Below, piece by piece: positions 20,200 to 32,367 of a stretch of 64,000 nt of DNA. The stretch is from the NCBI GenBank assembly GCA_005656395.1, contig SRSI01000050.1, positions 1,240,001 through 1,304,000 on the forward strand, in the 5' to 3' direction. The translations under genes and the position numbers were made by a program. The stretch is from Strongyloides papillosus (lineage: Eukaryota > Nematoda > Chromadorea > Rhabditida > Strongyloididae). The notes below the pieces were generated by a model, which had not been told where the DNA came from, searched no databases, and saw only the letters and a list, made by a program, of their open reading frames with translations. Positions within the stretch are counted from its first letter, which is position 1. Every line of letters begins with the position of its first letter.

Positions 20200-22460
20200 T
20201 GAATTTTTTGAAAAAATGGTTAACACTTTTTGATCCATAACTTAACTAATTTATAATCAATGATTTTAATATTAAATTTCCTTTTTATTTCTGGGTTGTG
20301 CCTTTTAAAACAATAATAAACTAAAAATTTTCAATAACTTTGAAAGGAAAGATACTTATGATAAAATATTACACAAAAGATGTCCGGAAAATAAATCTTT
20401 TTAAAGATAGTTTGTCAATTTTGTTCAAGACTCTTCAAAATATTTTTTTTCTCTTCTGGTTAAAAGAAATATATTTATTATTTATGAAATCAAAAAAAAT
20501 TATCAAGTTTAAACAACGCTATGCTGAAGACAAAACTGATTTTCGTGTAGAAAATGAATAAAATGTGTAACAATTGTAACTAAAATTAGTATAACTCGTG
20601 TCGCTGATAATCTATAAACTTCGCAATAGTTTCATTTATTAAGTTAGAGATAAATCTATCTAAAAAAAATCATGTCAACTTGATTTTTTATGGTTTTAAT
20701 TAAGTAATAGCTTACTAACTTCTTAATTTTTATAAAAAAATGGTTACCACTCTTTGGCATATATCTTGGCCAGTTTTTTAACGATTCACTAATAGTACGT
20801 TTCCCCTTTAATCCTGACTCGTACCTTACAAAAAAGTCATAAGCTATAACATTTCACTTACCTTTACAAAAGTTTTTTTGAAAAATATAATTACACAAAA
20901 AAGTGACTAAAAGCTGGTGTTTTTTAAAAATAACATGGTCTATTACGAACCAATATTTTTAAAGACTGTTTTCCCCACTAAGTTACAAAAAAATACATCT
21001 AATGACTACTTAATCATAAAAGTTGATTAAGTTTGAAGAATGTTATGTCAATCACAAAATTGATTTTTATGAAAAAGATGAAGAAAAAGTGGAAAAATTG
21101 ACACCTAAATAAATATAACTCTTTATTTTGTTAATAAATATAATTCGTTGTAGTTTTATTTTTTAAGTTAGACATAGATCTATAAAATACTTTGAATTGA
21201 TTTATTTTAAACAACTTTTTATTTAGATTACAGCACTAAAATTTTTTGTTTTTATTTAAAAAATGGTGACTATTCTTGGGTCCATAACTTAGTCAGTTTT
21301 TCATATATTTCTATCGTATTGTGTTTCCCCAGGATTCCAAATTTAAATCTGTTTAATCATTAAAAAAATAATTTATTTCATTAACTTTGAAGAAAGTTAT
21401 TCTCTGCACAAAACTATGCAAAAAATTGTCCAAAAATGTGGTATTTTTTAAACATAACTTGGCCATTTATAGACAAAAAGTTTTAAGACCCATTTTCCGC
21501 ACTAAGCTAGAAAACAACACATCTAATCATTACTTTACCGTAAAAATTGATTAAGTTTGAAGAAAGTTATGCTGGCTTGGGGTAAACTCAACATGCGACT
21601 ATATTGCGCGATATATGTTACCGCGCGGCGTTCATTTATTGTTACCAGAATTTTTTTATTTAAAAAAAAATTTAAAATTAATTATATCAATTGACTTTAT
21701 TTTAAAGATTTTGAAAAACATTTAACTTATATACGAGAATTTATTTATGAAATTTGAATATAAACCTAAACTTTTATAAACATGCGACGAAATTTTCCCA
21801 CGCGGCAAAATGTGTCATGACACACCGTGTTGAGTTTACCCTTTCCCGTTATGCTGAAGACAAAATTGATTTTTGTGAAAAAAATGAAAAAAAAAAGCGA
21901 AAAAGTTGACATTCAAATTAATATAACTCTTCTCTTTGTTAACCTAAAAACTTTGTTAGATACTTCTTTTTTAAGTCAGACCTACATCTATATAACAGAT
22001 ACTATTTTATTTCATTTTATTAAGTTATGACTAAGTTATAGCTATTTAACTTTTTAATAATGTTTTTAAAATGGTTAGCACTCTTTGGACCATAACTCGG
22101 CTAATTTTTATTACAATTCAATAGGACTGTGTTTCCGCACTATTCTGGAATTAGACCTTTCAAATGATATATAAATCATTGTATCTTATCTTTTTTAAAA
22201 TAACGTTATACCTTGGTCAAATCTATGCTAAAAAAGGCCAAAAAAACGATGTTTTTTAAAGATAATTTGGCCAAATTTTGGCCAAAAATTTTTAAAACTG
22301 ATCCAGCCCCTCTAGTTAGAAAAAAACACATCTTTTGGCTATTTACCCATAAAAATCGGTTCAAATTGAAGAGAGTTATGAGAGAGACAAATTTTTTTTC
22401 CTTATTTCTTTTTGTTATAGATAATTTTACTAGGAATAAGGTGGTATCATAATATCTACC
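20200..22460. repeat. Four tandem diverged copies of a ~450-nt dispersed repeat
   Basis: Copies start near 20210, 20735, 21260 and 22070. Each opens with a line like ATGGTTAGCACTCTTTGG...CCATAACT and carries GTGTTTTTTAAA...ATAACTTGGCC midway. Each ends with a segment like GTTGAAGAAAGTTATGC...ACAAAATTGATTTTT. Further copies are at about 31780-32090, 35000-35300, 39165-39330 and 42340-42660, with weaker relatives near 24190, 26770 and 29050. Short open frames inside are not conserved between copies, so I do not call genes. Confidence 0.65.
21575..21847. mobile_element. MULE-type MITE with 9-nt target duplication
   Basis: Inserted in the third copy of the tandem repeat. GTTATGCTG is duplicated on both sides (21566-21574, 21848-21856), a 9-nt target duplication typical of Mutator-like elements. 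The ends share GGGTAAACTCAACA as an inverted repeat. Internal GC-rich words (GCGCG, CCGCGCGG) stand out from the AT-rich background. No coding capacity. Confidence 0.8.
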
Positions 22461-22842
22461 AAACATTATACCAATTGAAAATTGGTATATAAACCCAATT
22501 TTTAAAATCCATTCATTTTACATTTTTATTAAATTGTGTGAGCTTATTTCGTAATTTAATATTGGATATTTTTAGTGATTTGGTTATAGTAGTTTACTAG
22601 TTTATTTTATGGGTTAAAGCTCTATATTTGTTAATAATGTAGGTGATTGTTTTATTTCTATCTTAATTTTTTTTTAGTGAACCTTTTTCAATTAATTTGC
22701 TTAATTGCCTTAGTAATTATAAATTTGGATTTTTTGTTTGTACTTTTGAAAATAAAAAAGTAAAGTTATAGTGTGGTAATAGTTTGGTTCTCAAAAGAAC
22801 TTTGAAACGCGCCGGTACAAGTCTTTATAAAATTTGGCTGAT
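22461..22842 (+). promoter_or_regulatory. Upstream region of BATH gene 1
   Basis: Shares blocks with the regions before BATH genes 2 and 4: a TACCAATT...TATAAACCC segment near 22485, and ATTAAATTGTGTGAGC near 22530. In this copy ACCAATTGAAAATTGGT is a perfect 7-nt inverted repeat directly before TATATAAA. Function is unproven; conservation could also reflect recent duplication. Confidence 0.4.
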
Positions 22843-23943
22843 ATGTCTTCTACCAACTCTTCAGCGAGTAGTTTCTTTTATTCCATTTTTCTTCAACTGC
22901 GATAAATTTTAGAATCTGGTGGCCAGTTTAGCACAAAGAAAAAAGTAGAAGAAGATAGTTTCATTTGGACAATTGAAAAGTTTTCTTATTCTGAATTAAT
23001 AGAAAATGGAAAAATGGAAAGTCCTCTTTTTAATTCAAAAATAAACGACACGATGAAGTGGCATGTGTTCATGTATCCAGTAGAAGTTAATAATATCCAT
23101 GAAGATTGCATATCAATTAAGTTGTATTTGAAAGACGTTAATTGGATTGAATTAACAGCGATATATAGTTTTTACATTTTAAGTGTAGATGGTAAAAAGA
23201 AACATAGCAATGTTTCGGGTATAAAGCGATTTAATAAAGGTAATACAATCTGTTTCATTGAAGAGTTCCTTAAACAAGATTTACTACGTGACAGTGATAA
23301 TGAACTTTTACCGAATGGTAATCTAATATTAGGCTGCGAAATATTTTATTATTTTGGTGCGATAAATACTGTTGAACTTTTAACAAATAACAATACAAAT
23401 GAATCCTTACATTTATTATCGGATGATATTGCCGGTTTGCTTGAATCTTCAAAATTTTCAGGTTGTGTAATCAAAGTAGGAAATTCAAAAATTAACGTTC
23501 ACAAATGCATACTCGCTAGTAGATCACAAGTCTTTGATTCGATATTAACAGGAAAACAGTGTGAATCTAATCCATATATTATTGAAATAGACTGTTTTCG
23601 TTTTGATGTTGTATATGAGATGATTTACTATCTGTATACAGGAAAATCACCAAATATGGATGAGATGGCTTGTAAAATGTTGGAAATTGGAGAAATTTGT
23701 AAGCTTAAACAGCTAAAATTGATGGCGGAAGAGAGTTTAATTCACAGTTTATCTATTGAAAATGCTTGTAATTATCTTGTATGTAGTGAACTATATTCTA
23801 GTGAAATCTTAAAAGATTGGTGTTTGAGATTCATTTACTTGAATGCAGAAAATATTGTTAACAAAGAGGAATGGAAAAAAGTTGTCAGTGATTATCCCTT
23901 ATTAATTGCTAAAATCTTTAATATTGCAGTTAATATAGATTAG
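22843..23943 (+). CDS. MATH-BTB (BATH) protein 1, SPOP-like
   Basis: Two exons: 22843-22867 and 22913-23943, joined in frame (phase 1) across a 45-nt intron; 351 aa. An N-terminal MATH/TRAF-like domain (about residues 20-160, opening FIWTIEKFS) is followed by a BTB/POZ domain (about 190-260, motif KINVHKCILASRSQVFDS) and a BACK/3-box-like C-terminus. The C-terminal two thirds closely follow animal SPOP (YLYTGKSPNMDEMA, LSIENACNYL). Proteins of this type recruit substrates through MATH to Cullin-3 ubiquitin ligases through BTB. In this copy exon 1 ends in A, not G, giving Lys at the junction where the paralogues have Glu. First of four tandem paralogues with identical intron position and length. 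The MATH substrate-cleft residues of SPOP are not conserved, so the target is likely different. Confidence 0.9.
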
Positions 23944-25412
23944 TAATACTTTAACAATCAAATGTAATACAAATGTTATGAAAATATATACAGATATTTC
24001 AATAACTTCTTTTACACAGAAATTATAGTTACAGTATTCATTGTTATTTATTTAATAATATAATTTTTTCTACCCTATTTTCGATTTCTGTTTTTCTAAT
24101 TGTATATGAAAATTTTATGATTCAAACTATCATTGTCAACATTTAACCATGATTTATCAATCACAACTAAACTCAGTTAAAAATATTTTCTTTGTAAAAA
24201 CTACCGACACTCTACGGTCAATAACATAGCCAATTTTAGATGTATGTTAATACGACTTCGTATTCTCCTTGATCTTACTTATTTTAAAACATAACTTATT
24301 TTCTAAACAAATTACAAGATAAACATTTAGAAATGAATTTTAAATAAATTAATAAGCGTAACTTATAAGGGTATTTTCTTAACATGTAGAAGAATTTTCG
24401 CCATCATTTTTAATAACATCTATATTCAACTTATTTTAATGACATTTTAGGTACCCATAAGTTAAATTAACATGCATACAAACCGTGATCATCAGTCTCC
24501 TAAATCATTTGATAGATTATAAAAGTAATTATTTAATATAAATATCGTATCTATGTAGATAATAAATTGGGCTTATATTCCTACTTTTGAGTTAAAAGTA
24601 CGATGATTCCGAGGTAAAAGAAGTTCTTTTTTGTGAATTTGTCATATTTATACTTTATTAGTATTTGTATGTTATGTTATAATTAATAATAAATTAAAGA
24701 TTAATCTTGTTTAATTTTATTGTAAAATTGACACTTTATGGATGTTTACATGAATGCACTTAAAATGCTACATTTTTATCATAAATTTTACTTATATGTA
24801 AATTTAATTATCATCTTTCAAATTTCTTTGGTTTTTTGTTTCCAATCTACAGTCAATTTTTCATAGTCTATCATCTAAAAAAACAATATTTTTTACATTT
24901 AATTTAAATTAATATAATTATGATAAGATATTATTGGAAGAAAATATCTTATACGTTTTATTTCTTCATTCTTTTATAATTCTTTTCATTATTTTATGAT
25001 TTCAAAGGGAAATTAGGTACCAAAACAGTATCGTCAACTACTTTATACCAATTAAAAATCAGTTTGTAAACCTAAATTTTTTAGGTATATTTTACATTTT
25101 TATTAAATTGTGTGAACACATTTGGCAATTTAATATTGTACATATTTCGGAATTTCCTACTAGTAGCGTAGAAAAATATTGTAGGGACCAAAGCTCTAAA
25201 TTATTAATTAGTGTAAGTGATTGTTTTATTTCTCCCTTAATTATTTTTTGTTTAGTGAGTCTATTTAATTAATTCATTTAATTGCTCAAAATTCTGATTT
25301 AGTTTTTGTGTTTTTTTTTTAAGTTAAAAAATAAATTTATTGTTTGGTTACAGTTTGGCTTCAAAAGAACCTTGAAACGCATCAGTACAAATCTTAATAA
25401 AGTTTAGCTAAT
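23944..25412. other. Spacer between BATH genes 1 and 2
   Basis: No gene. A weak relative of the dispersed repeat is near 24190-24310. The end (about 25016-25412) aligns with the regions before BATH genes 1 and 4. Confidence 0.5.
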
Positions 25413-26511
25413 ATGTCTACTATCAACTCTTCAACAGGTAATTTTTTTTATCCCATTTTTTCAATTTCATTAAATTTTAGAATTTGATGGGGAGTTTAGC
25501 AGAAAGAAAATTATAGAAAAAGATAATTTCACTTGGACAATAGAAAAGTTTTCTTTAGATGAATTAAAAACGGATGAAGAAATGAGAAGTCCTGTCTTCG
25601 ATTCAAAAAATAACAACAGGGTGAAGTGGTCTTTGTTCATGTCGCCAGAACAAGTTTGTAGTGATAAAGAAGACTACATATCACTTTGTTTAGAGTTGGA
25701 AGATTTTGAATGTGTTGAATTAACAGTACTATGTTGTTTTTATGTTTTAAGGGTAGATGGCGAAAAGAAACACAAAAAGGTTAAAAGTATACAAAAATTA
25801 AATAATACTGCTGACATTTGTTTCTGCAATGAGTTCCTTAAACGTGATTTACTACGTAGTGATGATAACGAGCTTTTATCAAATGGAAATTTAATAGTAG
25901 GCTGTGAAATCTTTTATTATTGCGGTCCGATAAATACCGTTACCTTTTTAACAGGCAACAACGTAAATGAATCTTTGAATCTATTAATGAATGATATTGC
26001 TGGTATGCTTGAATCTTCAAAATTTTCAGATTGTGTAATCAAAGTAGGAAATTCAAAAATTAACGTTCATAAATGTATTCTAGTTAGTAGATCACAAGTC
26101 TTTGATTCAATGTTAACGGACAAGCAGAGTGAATCCAATCCAAATATTATTGAAATAAACGGTTTCCGTCTAGAGGTTGTAAAAGAGATGATAAATTATC
26201 TGTATTCAGGAAAATCACCAAATATGGATAAGATGGCTTGTGAAATGTTGGAAATCGGAGAAAAGTACAATCTAAAAAGATTAAAATTGATGGCGGAGGA
26301 GAGTTTACTTTACAGTATGTCTGTTGAAAATGTTTGTGATTATCTTATATGTAGTGAATTGTATTCAGGTGAAATCCTAAAAGGTTTTTGTATGCGATTC
26401 ATCTACTTGAATGCAGAAAATGTTGTCAACACTGAGAAATGGAAAAAAGTTGTTATTGACCATCCTTTATTAATTGCTAACATCTTTAATATTGCAGTTA
26501 ATATAGAATGA
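25413..26511 (+). CDS. MATH-BTB (BATH) protein 2, SPOP-like
   Basis: Exons 25413-25437 and 25481-26511, 43-nt intron, 351 aa. Same domain order as its neighbours: MATH (FTWTIEKFS), BTB (SDCVIKVGNSKINVHKCIL), and a BACK-like tail ending in a conserved WKKV...HPLLIANIFNIAVN segment. Predicted Cullin-3 adaptor. It differs from BATH 1 mostly in the MATH half, while BTB and tail are close to BATH 3, which fits a shared ligase partner and diverging substrates. The start Met opens MSTINSSTE after splicing, matching the paralogues' MSS(T/I/K)NSS pattern, and this supports the start. Confidence 0.9.
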
Positions 26512-27705
26512 TTAAACTCTATAATTAAATATGATACAATTGTTATGAAAAAGTATTTCATATTTCAATAACTTATTTTACGCAGAAGTTAATTATATTT
26601 AATGTATTCATTGTCATTTGTTTTAATAATAAAATTTTTTTATCATGTTTTCTATTTCTGTTTTTCTAATTATTTTTCATACAAAAATATTATGAATCAA
26701 ACTATTGTTGTCAACATTTAACTATGATTTATCAATTACAACTACACCTAGTTAAAAATATTTTCTCTATAATAACTACCACCATCCATGGATCTATAAC
26801 ATGGCTAGTTTTAGTTGTATGTTAGTATTACTTGTATTCTCCCTAATTTTACACCCATTTTTAAGCTTAACTTATTTTCAATCAATTTTCAAGCTACATG
26901 ATTAGAAATGAACTTCAAATAAAGTAATAAACGTATTTTACAATGCATTTTCTTAACATATTATAACATTTTTGTAATCATTTTTAAAAGAAACTATTTC
27001 TTTCTTTATTAATGATATTTTTGGTATTTATATGTTAAATTGATACGCATAAAAATTATGATCATCATTCTCCTTAATCGTTTGATAAATAAAATTATTT
27101 GATGTAATAATTATATGTATGTTGATAATATAATTCGGATTATATATCTACTTCTGAGTTAAAAGTACAATGATTCCATGGCAAAAAAGTTTTTGTAAAT
27201 TTGTCTGAATTATACTTCTTTAATAATATTTTTTATTTATGTTATAATACAATTGATAACTAATAAAAGATTAACGTTATTTTATTTAATTTTTATGTAA
27301 AAACTATTGAAATTAGCACTTCATGGAAGAATACATAAATGCACTTAAAAATATGCATTTTATCATAAAATTAGCTTATATTTAAAGACAATAAATATGA
27401 ATATAATAAATTTAAAAAAACGATTTTAATGACAATAAAGGGGATAAGTTTATTAAATGAATTTAGAACAGTGTCATCATCACCATTTAAAGTTGTTTTT
27501 GTAAAAAGATGTTTTTACATTGTGTTACTTTTACATTACTTGTATAGAGTTATCACACAATAATATATTTATTGCTTGTATTTAAATTCAATTATCATCT
27601 TTTTTATTTTCTCTGGTTTTTATTCTCTACTTGCAGTAAACTTTTTGCTGCATATTATCCTATAACAAGACTGTTTAAATTTACTTTAAATTAATATCAT
27701 CTACA
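26512..27705. other. Spacer between BATH genes 2 and 3
   Basis: No gene. A weak relative of the dispersed repeat lies near 26770-26890. The segment just before gene 3 lacks the TACCAATT/TATAAACCC block found before the other three genes, so gene 3 may have a different promoter. Confidence 0.45.
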
Positions 27706-28803
27706 ATGTCTTCTATCAATTCTTCATCAGGTATTTTTTATTCCAATTTTTTCCTAATTTCATTAATTTCAGAATCTGAAGAGCAGTTTAGCACAAAGAA
27801 AAAGATTGAAAAAGATAGTTTCATTTGGACAATTGAAAACTTTTCTTCTTGTGAATTAATAAATAATGAAGAAGTGAGAAGTCCTCTTTTCAACTCAAAA
27901 ATAAACGAAACTATAAATTGGTATTTAGACATGTATCCGAAAGGAGATTATAGTGTCAATGAAGACTACATATCACTTTGGTTGGAATTGGAAGATGTTG
28001 ACTGTATTGAATTAACAGCTCTATGTAGTTTTTATGTTTTAAGTGTACAAGGAGAAAAAAAACATAAAAAAGTTATGAGAGTACAAAAATTTAATAAGAC
28101 TAATAAGGTTTGTCGCTGCCGAAACTTTCTTAAGCGGGATTTACTATGTGACAGTGATAATGAACTTTTACTAAATGGCAATCTAATATTAGGCTGCGAA
28201 ATCTTTTATTATTATGGTCCGATTAATAGTGTTGTTCTTTCGACGAATAACAGCACAAATGAATCTTTAAATATATTATTGAATGATATTGCTGATATGC
28301 TTGAATCTCAAATGTTTTCAGATTGTGTAATCAAAGTAGGAAATTCAAAAATTAACGTTCACAAATGTATTCTTGCTAGTAGATCAGAAGTCTTTGGTTC
28401 AATATTAACAGACAAACAATATGAATCCTGTTCAGGTATTATTGAAATAAATGGTTTCCGTCTAGAGGTTGTAAAAGAGATGATAAATTATCTGTATACA
28501 GGAATGTCACCAAACATGGATAATATGGCTTGTGAAATGTTGGAAATTGGAGAAAAATATAGGCTAGAACGATTAAAATTGATGGCGGAGGAGAGTTTAC
28601 TTTACAGTTTATCTATTGAAAATGCTTGTGATTATCTTGCATGTAGTGAATTGTATTCAGGTGAAATCCTTAAAGGCTTTTGTATGCGATTCATCTACTT
28701 GAATGCAGAAAATGTTGTTAACACTGAAAAATGGAAAAAAGTTGTTAGTGACCATCCTTTATTAGTTGCTAAAATCTTTAATGTTGCAGTTAATGTAGAT
28801 TAA
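27706..28803 (+). CDS. MATH-BTB (BATH) protein 3, SPOP-like
   Basis: Exons 27706-27730 and 27773-28803, 351 aa after removal of a 42-nt intron. The intron is a multiple of three and contains no stop, so retention would insert 14 residues rather than truncate the protein. The spliced form is preferred because all three paralogues splice at the same place and two of their introns contain stops or shift frame. MATH domain opens FIWTIENFS; BTB contains SDCVIKVGNSKINVHKCIL and FGSILTDKQ; C-terminal helices match BATH 2 closely. Predicted Cullin-3 substrate adaptor. Confidence 0.9.
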   Translation: MSSINSSSGIFYSNFFLISLISESEEQFSTKKKIEKDSFIWTIENFSSCELINNEEVRSPLFNSKINETINWYLDMYPKGDYSVNEDYISLWLELEDVDCIELTALCSFYVLSVQGEKKHKKVMRVQKFNKTNKVCRCRNFLKRDLLCDSDNELLLNGNLILGCEIFYYYGPINSVVLSTNNSTNESLNILLNDIADMLESQMFSDCVIKVGNSKINVHKCILASRSEVFGSILTDKQYESCSGIIEINGFRLEVVKEMINYLYTGMSPNMDNMACEMLEIGEKYRLERLKLMAEESLLYSLSIENACDYLACSELYSGEILKGFCMRFIYLNAENVVNTEKWKKVVSDHPLLVAKIFNVAVNVD

Positions 28804-30260
28804 TTAAACTTTTACAATTAAATGAAGTACAAATGTAAAGAAGAAATATGCAGATATTTCAATACCTTCTTTACATAAAAACCATATTTACTATATCCAT
28901 TGTTATTTATTTCAATATTAAAATTAATTTACTATTTTTTTGATTTCTGTTTTTCTAATTGTATATAAAAATTTTATGAATAAAATTATTATTGTCAACA
29001 TTTAACTATGTTTTATCAATTACATTCAGTTAAAAATATTTTCATTATAAACATTAGCACTACTCTAAAGTCTATAACCTGACCAAATTTTAGGTGTATA
29101 AAAATATGACTTTATATTCTCTTTGATCTTACATTTATTTTCAAACTTAACTTATTTTCTTAACAAATTTCAAGATACATTATTATAAATGAATTTTAAT
29201 TAAAGTAAAAGACGTACTTTGTAGGATCATTTTTTAACATATCTCAGAAGCTTTGCTTTCACTTTTAATAACAACTATTTTTTACTTATATCAATGATAT
29301 TTTGGGTAACAATAAGTTAAACTTACATGCATATAAATTATGATCAGCAACTTTTCTAATCGTTTGTTATATTAGAAAATAATTATTTGACATAGTTATG
29401 GTATCTATTTAGATAATATAGTTTGGCTTATATTTCTACTTTTAAGGTAAATGTACGATGATTCTGAGGTAAAAGAAATTCTTTTTTTGTGAATTTGTCA
29501 TATTTCTACTTTAATAGTATTTGTATGTTATTTTATAATTGATAATAAATTAAAGAGCAGTGTTATTTCATTTAATTTTTATGTAAAATAGGTACATCAT
29601 AGATTAATTCCTGAATTACTTAAATACTAGAACTTTTATCATAAAAATTTATTTGTACTTAAATTTAACTATCATCTTTCGTATTTATTTGTTTTTTATA
29701 TTGTGTCTACAGTAAATTTTTCGCAGTCTATCATACTATAAGCAATATTTTTTAAATTTATTTCAAGTTAATATAGTCTATGATAAGCAAGATATTATTA
29801 GAAGAAAATATCTTGTACTTTATACTTCTTTCTTTATTTTATTTTCTTTAATGTTTGATTTTTGTGGGAATCAGGTAGTACCATAATATTTACTAAACAT
29901 TATACCAATGAAAAGTTAGTATATAAACCCAAGTTTTAAAAATCTTTTCATTCTAAATTTTTATTAAATTTTGTAATCTCGCTTCATAATTCAATATTGT
30001 ACATTTTTATTGGTTTGGTACTGGTAGTTTACCACCTTCTTGCATGGACTACAGCTTTAAAGTTGTAATTAATGTAGGTGAATTTTTTATTTATTTAGTG
30101 GATATATTTAATTAATTTACGTAATTATCTTAATTATTAATTTCGATTTTGTGTTCGTGTTTTTGAGAATAAATAAAATAAATTTATTGTGTGTTAATAG
30201 TTTGGCTCTCAAAAGCACTTTGAGACGGCCCAGCACAAGTCTTTACAAGATTTGGTCAGT
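28804..30260. other. Spacer between BATH genes 3 and 4
   Basis: No gene. A weak relative of the dispersed repeat lies near 29050-29170. The part from about 29870 aligns with the promoter-proximal blocks of genes 1 and 2. Confidence 0.45.
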
Positions 30261-31359
30261 ATGTCTTCTAAAAATTCTTCTCCAGGTAGTTTATACTATT
30301 CCATTTTTTTAATTTAAGTAAATTTCAGAATCTGGTGGACAATTTAGCATAAAGAAAAAAATAGAAAAAGATAGTTTTATTTGGACAATAGAAAAGTTTT
30401 ATTATTGTGATTTAATAAAGAATGGAGAAATGGAAAGTCCTTTTTTCAAATCAAAAATAAACGACACTATAAGTTGGCGTTTGTACATGTATCCAGAAGA
30501 AATTTATAGTAGCAATGGAGATTATATATCACTTGAGTTGTATTTGAAAAACGTTAGCTGTACTGAATTAACAGCGATATGTAGTTTTTACATTTTAAGT
30601 GTAGATGGTAAAAAGAAACATAGCAAAGTTTTGAGTATACAAAAATTTAATAAGACTAATAAGTTTTGTAGCTGCCTTAACTTTCTAAAACGGGATTTAT
30701 TATGTAATGGTGATAATGAGCTTTTACCAAATGGCAATTTAATATTAGGCTGCGAAATCTTTTATTATCATGGTCCGATTAATAATGTTGTTCTTTCGAT
30801 GAATAACAACACAAATGAATCTATGAATGTATTATTGGATGATGTTGCTGGTATGCTTGAATCTCCAAAGTTTTCGGACTGTATCATCAAAGTAGGGAAA
30901 TCAAAAATAAACGTCCACAAATGTATCCTCGCCAGCAGATCAAAAGTCTTTGATTCAATATTAGCAGACAAACAATATGAATCCAGTTCAAGTATTATTG
31001 AAATAAACGGTTTACGTCCAGAGATTGTAAAAGAGATGGTAAATTATCTGTATACAGGAAAATCACCAAATATGAATGAGATAGCTTGTGAAATGTTGGA
31101 AATTGGAGAAAAATATGGGCTAGAACTATTAAAATTGATGGCGGAAGAGAGTTTAGTTCACAGTTTATCTATTGAAAATGCTTGTAATTATCTTGTATGT
31201 AGTGAACTATATTCTGGTGAAATCTTAAAAGATTGGTGTTTGAGATTCATTTACTTGAATGCTGAAAATATTATTAATAGTGAGGAATGGAAAGAAATTG
31301 TCAGTAATTACCCATTATTGGTTGCTAAACTCTTTAATATTGCAGTTAATATAGATTGA
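30261..31359 (+). CDS. MATH-BTB (BATH) protein 4, SPOP-like
   Basis: Exons 30261-30285 and 30329-31359, 43-nt intron, 351 aa. MATH domain (FIWTIEKFY) at about 20-160, BTB (SDCIIKVGKSKINVHKCIL) at about 190-260, then the SPOP-like C-terminus. It shares more of its C-terminus with BATH 1 (NACNYLVCSELYS, KDWCLRFIYLNAENI) than with 2 and 3, suggesting two pairs of sister copies or gene conversion. Last of the array; the next genes are on the opposite strand. Confidence 0.9.
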
Positions 31360-32367
31360 TTAAACTTCCACAATTAAATATAATCTAAATTTTTGAAAAT
31401 ATATGCAGGTATTTTAATCCCTTCTTTTACGCAGAAGTTATATTTACTGTTACTATTGTTATGTGTTTCAATATTAAATTTTTTTACTATGTTTTTGATT
31501 TTTATTTTTCTAATTTTACACAATAATTTTATGATTCAATCTACAATTGTCACGTTTTAACAGTGATTTATTAGTTACAACCACACTCAGTTAAATATAT
31601 TTTAAAAGTTTAGGCACAGACACTCAAAAAGAAAACAGTCCAACTGACAGAAGATATAATATCACAAGTTTTAGTGTTAAAAAAGATTTATTTTTTTATT
31701 AATATCAGCCGAATGCTATGATCTGCATAGCTTCGTTTAACATTTCAAAGCATTATACTTACATTTTTTTAAAAAACAATTACTACTCTTTGCTCTCAAA
31801 ATTAGTCAATTATTAATTATTCTCAATGTGAGTATATTTTGCACAATTTTGGGATTGTACTTTTCAAATGAGATATAACTCACTTTACTCTATTAACTTT
31901 AAAAAAATTATTCTCTGAACAAAACTATACCAAAAAGTGGATAAAAATAGTGTTTTTTGAAGATAAATCCACTAACTCAGGTCACAAAATGTCGGAATCG
32001 GATTCAACTTTTCAAGTTAACAACACACATCCTTCACCTGTTATTTCTCATAAATCGGTTTAATTTTAAAGAAATTAAGATATAGACAAGTTTACTTTAA
32101 TTATTTTAATTCTTATAAATAATTTAACTAGCATTATTTATTGAGGCACCTTTTCTGCATATTGTAGCAATAATTTATCAGTAAATTACGTTAAAAAGAA
32201 AAAATATTGATAAAATTAAAACACATAATTTTCCATGAAGCTTTTATTTACTTAAGTTTATAGTAACAATTTCCATTTGATTATTAAATAATTATTATTT
32301 ATTATAATAAATAACTTTAAAGTCTTTTATTGATACATAGAAAATTACTCCACAAACTTTTTCCCTA
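31360..32367. other. Convergent spacer between the BATH array and the membrane-protein array
   Basis: Contains one full copy of the dispersed repeat (about 31780-32090). Near 32320 an AATAAA on the - strand (CTTTTATT on +) is a likely polyadenylation signal for the first membrane-protein gene. Confidence 0.5.

Noticed and set aside
20340..20561. 73-codon + strand frame
   Set aside because: Same reason: part of the first copy of the dispersed repeat, not conserved in the others.
22206..22466. Overlapping open frames on both strands
   Set aside because: They fall within the fourth copy of the dispersed repeat and are broken in the other copies.
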